Source of the DNA: Phoronis australis
Taxonomy: Eukaryota; Phoronida; Phoronidae
DNA length: 23,633 bases
Assembly (NCBI GenBank): GCA_002633005.1
Contig: NMRA01001331.1
Span: 1 to 23,633 of the forward strand
Direction of reading: 5' to 3'
Shown here: in pieces, positions 10,262 through 19,600 of the stretch
How positions within the stretch are numbered: the first letter of the stretch is position 1
Layout of the letters: every line of letters begins with the position of its first letter
Position numbers and translations under genes: made by a program
The notes under the pieces: model-generated
What the model was told of the DNA's origin: nothing
Database searches by the model: none
The model's input: the letters and a program-made list of their open reading frames with translations, nothing else

Positions 10262-10591
10262 TTTACACGGCCAGCTGGTGCTTGCAACGAGCAAGCAACG
10301 TTTCGTGCGACTTTTTATTGTACACTACAACACATCCGGTTGTGTACATTCACAAAATCAAGTGACGTCATCCACGAAGAACGTAATAAAAGCTGCAGTG
10401 GCCCCAAAACTCATTGTTTATAGTTTGTATGTATACCAGTAAAATATAGAATTCTATAATTAACATATGTCAGCGACAATAAGTATCTATTTTGATGAGA
10501 AACGATATTTTCAAAAGGTGAGGCGAAACGGTTGACCACATGCTATGACGTACTACACAAACACATGTTTTTAGGAACACAACGGTGACTG
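10262..10591. promoter_or_regulatory. Putative bidirectional promoter, with both 5' UTRs, of TRNAU1AP and PAK1IP1
   Basis: The interval between two divergent start codons is only 330 bp. It contains the perfect CRE-type palindrome TGACGTCA at 10363-10370, a second half site TGACGT near 10546, and CATCCGG (10334-10340), whose complement CCGGATG resembles an ETS core. I see no convincing TATA box at a fitting distance for either gene. Co-regulation is inferred from geometry and motifs only. Confidence 0.6.
10363..10370. promoter_or_regulatory. Consensus CRE site TGACGTCA
   Basis: A perfect 8-bp palindrome, the consensus for CREB/ATF bZIP factors. It lies about 100 bp upstream of the TRNAU1AP start codon and about 220 bp upstream of the PAK1IP1 start codon. 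Binding is not shown by sequence alone. Confidence 0.55.
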
Positions 10592-10663
10592 ATGGCCGTG
10601 AATGTTACCGTCGGAACCTATGAAGAGCTGATCTTAGGATATTTGTTGGAGCAGAATGATGGG
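10592..10663 (+). CDS. PAK1IP1: PAK1IP1 coding exon 1
   Basis: Encodes MAVNVTVGTYEELILGYLLE and then QNDG, ending at donor GTATGA in phase 0. GTYEELILGY corresponds to human GCYEQVLFGF near the N-terminus. In-frame TGA at 10586-10588 rules out an upstream extension in this exon. Too short to stand out as an open frame; found by homology. Confidence 0.87.
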
Positions 10664-13600
10664 GTATGAATTGAGTGGTAATGACGGGACGCATGACATG
10701 TCTCTGTAAAATCCTGCAGACAGTACATCACGACACAAAGTCAAAAGATCAGCAACTTGCTGACTGACTGCTCAGTGGCTCAGTGCTAGCAGGATTCAAG
10801 GCATTCAAGTACAGGCTGACCACAGGCGTCCTTGGGCTTGGCACTGGTCGGATATAGCGGTCTCTGATTTTGAGATTCAGGGAATTACTGAGTAATGGAC
10901 GCATTATTCAGTAGATGAAAATGGTTCTAAAAATCGAACTGCATATCCGACCAGTGCTGGCGTCCTTAGTGTTGTGGGCTGCCCTTACCATATTATTCTA
11001 ATGTACTATATGCTTAGAAGAAGGCTGCTTATGTCAACTTTAATCCACAACTGGTCCTGGAAACAGTGAATAGCTGTGGAAGTCACAATATGAAATTCGT
11101 CAGGAAAGTCTTGAAAACGTGTGTTGCCTGTCAGAAGGTCCAAGTACAAAGAACGAGTTACCAAAACTACTACTACTAGAACAGCTTACCTCAGTTCAGT
11201 TTCCCTCAGTCCACTCTGAACAGGCCTTCATGCAGCGTAGGTCCTGGTCGTCCATTTAGACGCCCTAGCACTATTCTGGCCGCCCTAGCAAGGAAGCCCA
11301 ATGTATCATGTGGACGCTCTGTCAATCAGAATTTATCCTTTGAACACCCACATTGTAAGATTACTAGGACACCCCAGTTAATGAAAGAGAGAAGTTGGGC
11401 CTTTGGACTCAGAAATAAATATATGATGTATATAAAATGTATATAAAATGTTACAATGTTCAAACTATTTTCAAAGTATTTAGTAGACCTGTCAATCATA
11501 AGCATGTGTTTAGTTGCCAGAGTCTCTGCCATAGACATCTTAGCATCATTTGCATTTTTCTTGTGTTGGTAACTGCTGCAGCTTTGTTGACCCCATTTTG
11601 GAAACCTTATTTTCGAAATCCTGGATAAAGCCCTGACTCTACAAACTACTGCACACAAGCTAATAGTACAGATATACATGTATGTACACAGTGACTAACC
11701 CTGCTCCTAGTTTTCACTTGTTCGTGCTCAATCCCCTACAGTCGGAAGACTTAGATTTAGGAAAGGAGATTAGAAGAACTTTGAAATACATTATCGATCA
11801 AATTTCTTTTAGAAATACAGTCTGCGACAGCTCTTCACTGACCACAGCCATGTGGGGTCAGTGAGGTGTCTTCATGTTTCCAAACAGGGTGTCCTGGCCT
11901 CTGGGAGTTCAGATGAGACTATCCACCTGTTCAACCTCAAGTCTAATGTAGAACTCGGCTCACTGCTGCATCACCAAGGTGGGTTGTTAAAGTTCTATGC
12001 TATGTCTCATTACAACCGTGAATATTATAATTTGTAGCAGGTGCCACCTAGTGACTTCCTGGAGAACTGTGTGTGCAAGTATAATCAGGAAAAGAAACAA
12101 AAAATATATTGTGGTTTTAAATAAACACTAATGAATTGGTACACTTAGAAACAGTTTTGAATAAAAAAACTAGTAATTTTAAACATGCAATCGTTATTTG
12201 ATAGTGAAATAAACAAATAAAAATATGTGCACGAAAACAACAACGGATTTAAAACTTGACATGTTTCGGTGTCATTTATTAAACACCATCCTCAGAAGTC
12301 ATAATACAGTGGCCACCTAGCTAGGCCCAGCAACAAGTAATGAAGCACAGATACAGTCAGTTACAGGGAGTGACAGTGAACTATACCAACAATGACAACC
12401 TGTGGTGTGTCAGTTGCCTATATGTGCCGTTTTTACTTAGGGCAACAGTGAAATATGTCCATACTTATTTACTTAGATATAGACTTGCAAAACCAGACTT
12501 TGCGAGATTGTAATGGTAACCGGTTCTTGGATGGTTTCCAGTACACTGGAGGACCTGGGGTTGTTTGAAAATTGGTAACTTCATTTGCATATTCATAACT
12601 TAATGAGACTATGCATCTTTAAGTTCATTCAGCATGGTAAGTCTCATTTTAGCTGTAAATCTCAGGAATTTCTGAAATATCATGCTACAATATTCAAGCT
12701 AATGAATTTTGTGATTAGCTTCAATGACCAGGAAGCAGAGTTGACTGTTAACTTATTGCAATATTTACTCTTTGTGCTCTGTTGCATGTTGCCACGCAAT
12801 AGGTTAACTAGGTTTAAGTTAGTGCAAAATATTCTCGGAGTACTTGTTTCTGCCATCTATCACCTCTGAAGTATGCAGAGATTTATCCATAGGGGAAGGT
12901 ATCCCGGTTCTGCTGAATATTTTTTTTTTTTTAAATTTTCACAGACATCAGGAACACTGTTTCATCCCGCTATTTCGTATAACTCCACATACTAAACAGT
13001 GGTATTTCCTCAGAGAATATTTTCATGAACATACTTGTTATTAGAAATCGGATTCTTGATTGTATACAAAATACACCCTAAGAATTTTACTGTCAGTCAA
13101 CAGTTTGTATCGTGAGAACTTGTGAGCTCGTGAACTTCCTTGTTGTACAGGGTACATCAATAGTCCCGAGTTCCATGACATATCTCACTTGTTGTACAGG
13201 ATGCATCAGTTGTCTCAAGTTCCATGACGTGTCTCACTTGTTGTACAGGATGCATCAGTTGTGTCCAGTTCCATGACATGTCTCACTTGTTGTACAGGGT
13301 GCATCAATAGTCTCCAGTTCCATGACATGTCTCACTTGTTGTACAGGGTGCATCAATGGTCTCCAGTTCCATGACACCTCTCACTTGCTGAGTGCCAGTG
13401 AAGATGGCAAGATATGCCTGTGGCAGACCAGTGACTGGCAATGCGTGAAAACTCTCAAGGGACACAAGTACGTTCACTTTTACCATCTTGGCGTAACTGA
13501 AATAAGTCTCACTGGAAGGTAACGAGTGTCTTGAGTATAACAAAACTTACAGTAAAATCTCACCAACATGGCTGACAAGGGAAATTTTATTTGATCCTTT

Positions 13601-16600
13601 TGCCATGATACATACAACACCAAATCAAATGATTTTTCATGGCCGCGTTTTGTACCACAGATGCAATGAAAGCAAGTTCTGAAAAATTCTGTGGATTCAC
13701 GGTAATGATAGAAGCCCTTGCAAAATTAAAAAAGTGAGAATTTTTTTCAAAATTTGGTGAGATCTTACCGTACTTATTGAAAGCAGGTGATTTTTAGGTT
13801 GTTGACAAGGGAAATTTTAAGTACATATAAATTAGAAATGAGAAAATCACCAACTGCAGTGTCTTGGAGAAAGTGATCTTCATTTTTTTCATATCTTCCT
13901 GAATCCATGAAAGTATTAATTTTTGTTAACAAGTGGTGTCTTTTCCTTGCTGTAAAGACTAACGGTGAACTGTAATTGTGACTTCAACTTTTATTTTCTG
14001 TAATGATCTAATCTTGGCGTTTTGATTTTTTCCAAAAATGGTACCAAATGAATAAGGTATTTTAACCCCTATTTGGTGAACAGAACAAAAATCATATTTT
14101 CCTAAATGATTGCGAAGCCTTTTAGGCATGGTCCATCGTTGTCAGTGCATGTGCTACTGAAATAAAAGTCAGTACAAGACAAATGTTAGCTTTCAACAGA
14201 ACTTGATTGGCATTAGTTGGTGTTTAAAAGTTCTTTAGAACGGATAAAAGTACAGTTTTAGGTTTAGTATGGCATGTGCCATTTTGCATCTTGTATTGAT
14301 ATTTTTAGAGGCCCAGTCTATAGTTTGTCTGTGCATCCCACTGGGAAACTAGCGCTATCTGTTGGAAAAGATAAGACGTTGCGTACTTGGAACTTGGTGA
14401 CTGGGCGGTCTGCGTATGTTGTCAACTTGAAGGAAGGTAACATGGTGATGGTGAATGTGCTTGGGGGTTGTCAAGGACATGTAGAAATGATTTTCGTCAG
14501 AGCTGGTGCATATTCCACTGTAAGAAAGTCGTTAGACGCTTTCAGCAGGAATTCACGGCTTACCAAATGGAAATAGTGCTTTACTGTAATAGTTTTCTCC
14601 TTCAATTCAACGTTAAAGCTTAGCTGACCAGTCATCAAATCATTTTGGTGGTGGATCATTTTGCTTGTATAATTTCTCGAAAGATACTCATCTTTCACTT
14701 GTGGGATTTTACGTGGTCTTACCTGATCTCGCTTTTCTTGGAAAAAACTTGTTCTGTGGAACAAACCCACAGTCTGCATTGCTTCATTGTTTGTCAGTGC
14801 TCACCAATCACACACAATGGCACTCATCTGCATCTGATTTGACTGACATTTACTGAGTTTAACTTGCTCATGTGCACAGCCACATGACTAATCGTCTCGA
14901 GTTGAACTCAGGAGATTTTGGTTGAGAAATCTCTGCTAAGCTCTGAGCGTCATACATCAATTAGCTTTGCAAGGTGGGATGTAAAAGCCTATGTATGATC
15001 TCTGTGTGTTTGTGTAAAGCATTTTACCTAATGTGTTGTTCAAATCCACCTGTGTGGATAAGTAAGTGTTATCCACGACAGCAGATAACTACCATTCCGT
15101 CAAGAGATAGTTGCTAAACACACCCCCTTTACTGCTATGGAAGCCAGTATTAACAAATCAACCCATAGGATGAAACTTCATACTTGGCCAGTAAATTCAT
15201 TCAAGTTTCTGCCTATATTGTGGTAAACTAATAGTATCTGATTTTGAAATTCTGTTCTACGTTTGCTAACAGTATGTAACTCGGTCTCGTTTTTCCTGTT
15301 TCAGTGGCCAATCAAGTTGTTTGGTCGTTGGATGGGGACAGGTTCTGTGTTCTCGTTGACCGGCGAGCAGACGTATACAATGTTGAGGTATAGTTCTGTA
15401 GCGGCCCTTTGTTAACATAAACTTCGTTGAAAATGCGGCTAAACTTTTTGTTTGAAAGCTTGATACAGAGTTGAGGTAAATGACAAAAGCAGCATCTTGT
15501 ATCATCTTGGCAAACTATGAATACAGAAATACCACCGTGTCCTCTCCAGTTTTGCGGGAATCACCCACAATGCTGTGTTTTATTAGGACACTTGGTCTGC
15601 AGTTGTTTACAGCTGGCATGTTTATCACATTTTCCTGCATCTTTTGTCATTTTGATGCAAAGAACAGCTTTACAGTGAGCTGCAGTGCCGAAACTAAAAA
15701 TTGACAAGCTAGGTGGCGTGCGATATATTGCTCCTTTGTGGTTTGTATCGGCTCAGAAATGTTTTAAGTGTCCAACCTTTCGAAAACTAGGTCAATCATG
15801 TAATGCATTTTTCTATCTCCATGAAAAAGGAGATTTGAATACAGGAGGCGTCTGTCTCGAAATAGGATTTGGTTCATTGCTCACCCTGTTGGTAATACAT
15901 GATATATCATAATGTGTTTGCTTTATTCAAAGATTACCCAACTGTGTTCTGTGATATAATTAATGACAACTCAGGTAACTGAATGAATAAAAAATTATCC
16001 ACTGTCACAATACGTGCGATTTTGAAACAGCCTTAAATTTATGAAAAGTGTAAAATTGTTGCTCTTTGTAATTTGTTGTATGGGTACGCTTGCTCTCTAT
16101 ATATCAGATTTTAACCATAACTTGTTTGAAATAAACGTTTAAGACATGTCAGAAGTGAATGTGGGGGAGTTTGTAACCTTGTGCTGGCAGGAGATAATCA
16201 AAAGCACATTTAACGTTAAGGTGACCTTGAGTTTTTCCAGTTGATTTTTTTCATTGATATGTCGAACATTGACTGACCAGAAAATAATTCCATACCGTGC
16301 TATACACTACAATACAATGCAATTCTAAGCGACTTGCAGACGTGCAAAACTTAAAGGAGTCCCATATTTTGAGAACTTGGGTGGAGTTCAATAGCTGTCT
16401 TGTGGCGAGAAAAATCTAGTCAAAATCACATGTTCTCATTGAAAATCTCCCAAGGCACTAGCTTATTGAACTCTACCTAATTTTCTTCACTGAATATCAG
16501 GTGCCAAATTGGTTTTCAAAATGCGGGACCCTTGTTAGTGAATGTTACCAGAGTCTGTCCGCCAATGTATGCAACTTCACCCTCAGATCTTTGTAATGCT

Positions 16601-19600
16601 AACTCGATGCTTTGGAGTTACTCACAGCTTGTTTATTGATGAGTTTGTAACGCTGTTATTTCGTAAGGAAGAGCTTAAAAATCACTTGGTGGATTCAAGT
16701 AAAAGAATAGTCTTACTTCGAAATACATTCATGTGGGTTTTCACTTGGAATGTGTATGACACTAACGTCATCTAGTGAGCATTTGATCTCTGTCGTTGGG
16801 AATGGTAAACTAAATAGTGAATTATTTTTTACAGCTGAGTTAGTTCCTACTGCCTTTTTCCATATGTTTTTTATTTCTTGAAATGTTTTCACAGCACTTA
16901 TAGTGGAAGACGAGACTGTTAATAAGAGTAATTTATGACTTTCTTTGACAGAGTGCTGAAGTGTGCTACAGTATGTCTGCATCATACAGGCTACATTCAG
17001 CTGTGTTTGTTAAGGTGAGAAAATTTGCATGTCCTTGCACTAACGTTATGTGACATTACTTTAGGGAGTGCTAAAGTCAACCAATAATGAAAGCATTAGA
17101 AATTTTGTGAAGAGAGACTTTCTAGTAACCATGTTCTTGAACATGTCTAGTTCGTGGTTTTGTATTGGAGTTTTCTGCAAAGCCCAGGTGAATGATGTAC
17201 GGCCATTATCAAGTCTAAAACTTTGAGTTTTATAGAAAATAGACACTAAAACCATGGTAGCCTTTCAGTATGTTACAGTATGTTATTGAGGGGAATTGAG
17301 ATCTCTTCTATTTCAGCACTGGCTGCAGTGATGATACACCTGCCATATATTTAGGTTTGACTTTTGATTCCAAAATGTCATCTATCAAATATATAACGTG
17401 GGCCTGTTTAGCAGAAACTTTGACATTATTTAAAACTACAGGGCTTGGAATTTTCCGCGGAAACGCGGATTTCCGCTTTTTTGAAATGTGCTTTCCGCTT
17501 TTTTTATAATATTTCCGCGTAAAAAAAATCGGATTTGATATGAAATTTCCGCGGCAAATTCCTTTCTTACCGCGGCGTTGCAGACGACGTTCACCTCGGA
17601 AAGCGGAAGTCTTTATGTTTCGGAGGAACGTAAATTGTCAACATTGCCGGGGCATCTGGGTAAAGCGTGGTGTGATTTTCAATGGCGGCTCGTGTTATTG
17701 TTAAGCGCGGCGACAAATACTACCGCTCCGCAGCCAAATTTGTGTGAGTTGGGAGTGGACGGGCGAGCGAAAAGGACGCAGACGCATGCTACTGATGGTG
17801 GTAACGTTTTTTTTTATAGTCCTCCCGATTTTTGTCGCGGAAAGGTTCACATTGACCATTTCAAAGGCTGGTTATCGGGCATGATTTGGGCCGTAAAAGT
17901 TTCCGCGTTTTTTGTCATTGGTCATTCCAAGCCCTGAAACTACTGCCAAAACAATGTTATGACTTAGGGATGTGTCTTTACAAAATTTACTCTCCAAAAT
18001 TGTGTAATCAGTTGTAGTCGTAGACATGATGTGTTCATAATTTTATTCGCCATTCGGTGAATTTCCTACATTGCTGGTGGTCTCACCTCGTGAGTGGTTT
18101 TCTGTTCAAACTGCAAAGGAATTCACTTCAAAAAATCTGTACAAAAGCTGTGTAGTTTCTATATTGCGTGAGAGGAATGGAATTTCATGTTTTCATTTAA
18201 TCCAAGATTTTGGTAGTTGAAAATATATACGAGTATGTGGCAATGTATTCTTAGTGATTATGAGCTCATTTAAATACTTGTGTAACGTTATTGGCAATTG
18301 CTCATTTTGCCAAATATCTACAAAACCATAATAGCCTTTAGTGTGGTAAAAGAGTATATTTTCTAAAAAACCTATAGAATTTAATTTTTGATTTTGTACG
18401 AATTTGTCATTAATTTGTTAATGTAACGTGCAATTCAGTTGCATGTCACCATAATGCTGACCTGTATATAAGTGGTGTTTTGCATGTTTTGTAGAATGAT
18501 GTCCTAGCAGTGGCTGGTGAGGGAGGATGCATTGAATTACACAGCATTTCACATAACAAACTGATCCACAAGGAGTCACTGCAGACAACAAGGTGGGCCC
18601 TCAACCACTTGTCTGTATTTCTTGGAAATAATTCTCTGTATTTCTTAGAGATGATTGTCTGCATTTTAAAAAGTCATGTATTTACCCCTTTTCCTTGGCT
18701 GTGTAACCACTGTTATCTTATTGCATAGAACCAGTATTAGTTTGCCAACATTCTTATGAATAAAAATTGCAATTGAAAAAGTTTTGTTAAAGGCTCCTCG
18801 CTGACAAAGAGATGTGAGCCCAGCTGGCTGCCTTTAGTGGATCATATATCTGGTGTCGAGGCATAAACACTGGAATCAACGACCAGCTAGTTCATTCGGT
18901 TGTTGAATTTCCAGGCCTGTCATGGGTAACGTGTATACTGGGCTGATTAACAATTATGGATTATTACTAAATCAATAATATTTCAAGTAATTATTTAATT
19001 GCTTTCTAACGAAAATAGCAACAACTGTGTATTTGTTTCATGGGTCTGCTTGTAAGGTCTGGTTTTATTTTAAAGACAAGACATTCCATAATAGTATCTG
19101 CTCTATTTCTGATTGAACTGTTTGACTGATGTGTATTGTCCTGAAAGCAAAATAGCAGTCTCCACCCTCTTTCTTGGTGAAGTTTGTCAGTGACGCATAT
19201 TGTCCTGACAACATGTTCTGTAATAGTAGCAGTCTCCACCCTCTTTCTTGGTGAAGTGTGTCAGTGACGCATATTGTCATGACAACATGTTCTGTAATAG
19301 TAGCAGTCTCCACCCTCTTTCAGAGTGATGTGTTGACCTGTATTGTCCCGACAACATGCTCTATAATAGTGGTAGGCTCTGCCCTCCTTCAGAGTGTATT
19401 GTTCCAGTGATCTGTATTGTCCAGACAACACGTTCCATAATGGCAGTTTCCATCCTCTTTCAGAGTGAAGTGTTTGAGTGTCCAATGGCGTCCTGACAAC
19501 ACATTCTTGCTCATCTCAGCCTCCAGTGACGGACAGATCCATGTATTTAGTGGGCATTTGGAAAAGGTGAGACATGCAGTAATATTTTTGTAACTATACC

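Noticed and set aside
11813-11820. Alternative exon 2 start at 11821 after AATACAG
   Set aside because: Would shift the phase relative to exon 1 (8 nt) and drop KY, which align with the QW of human PAK1IP1. The AG at 11812 has the better pyrimidine tract.
12585-12869. 94-codon frame as an extra PAK1IP1 exon
   Set aside because: Exons 2 and 3 already join in phase and match human sequence without a gap, so there is no room for an insert here.
14471-14779. Minus-strand 102-codon frame
   Set aside because: Lies in PAK1IP1 intron 4 with no motif or splice context; judged a chance frame.
17578-17937. 119-codon frame as a host gene
   Set aside because: Entirely inside the hAT-like element and running into its terminal repeat. 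Treated as part of the element.
19006-19485. Minus-strand frames with repeated METATITEHVV-like peptides
   Set aside because: They are reverse readings of the 72-bp acceptor array. The peptide repeats mirror the DNA repeat and the plus strand holds the real exon.
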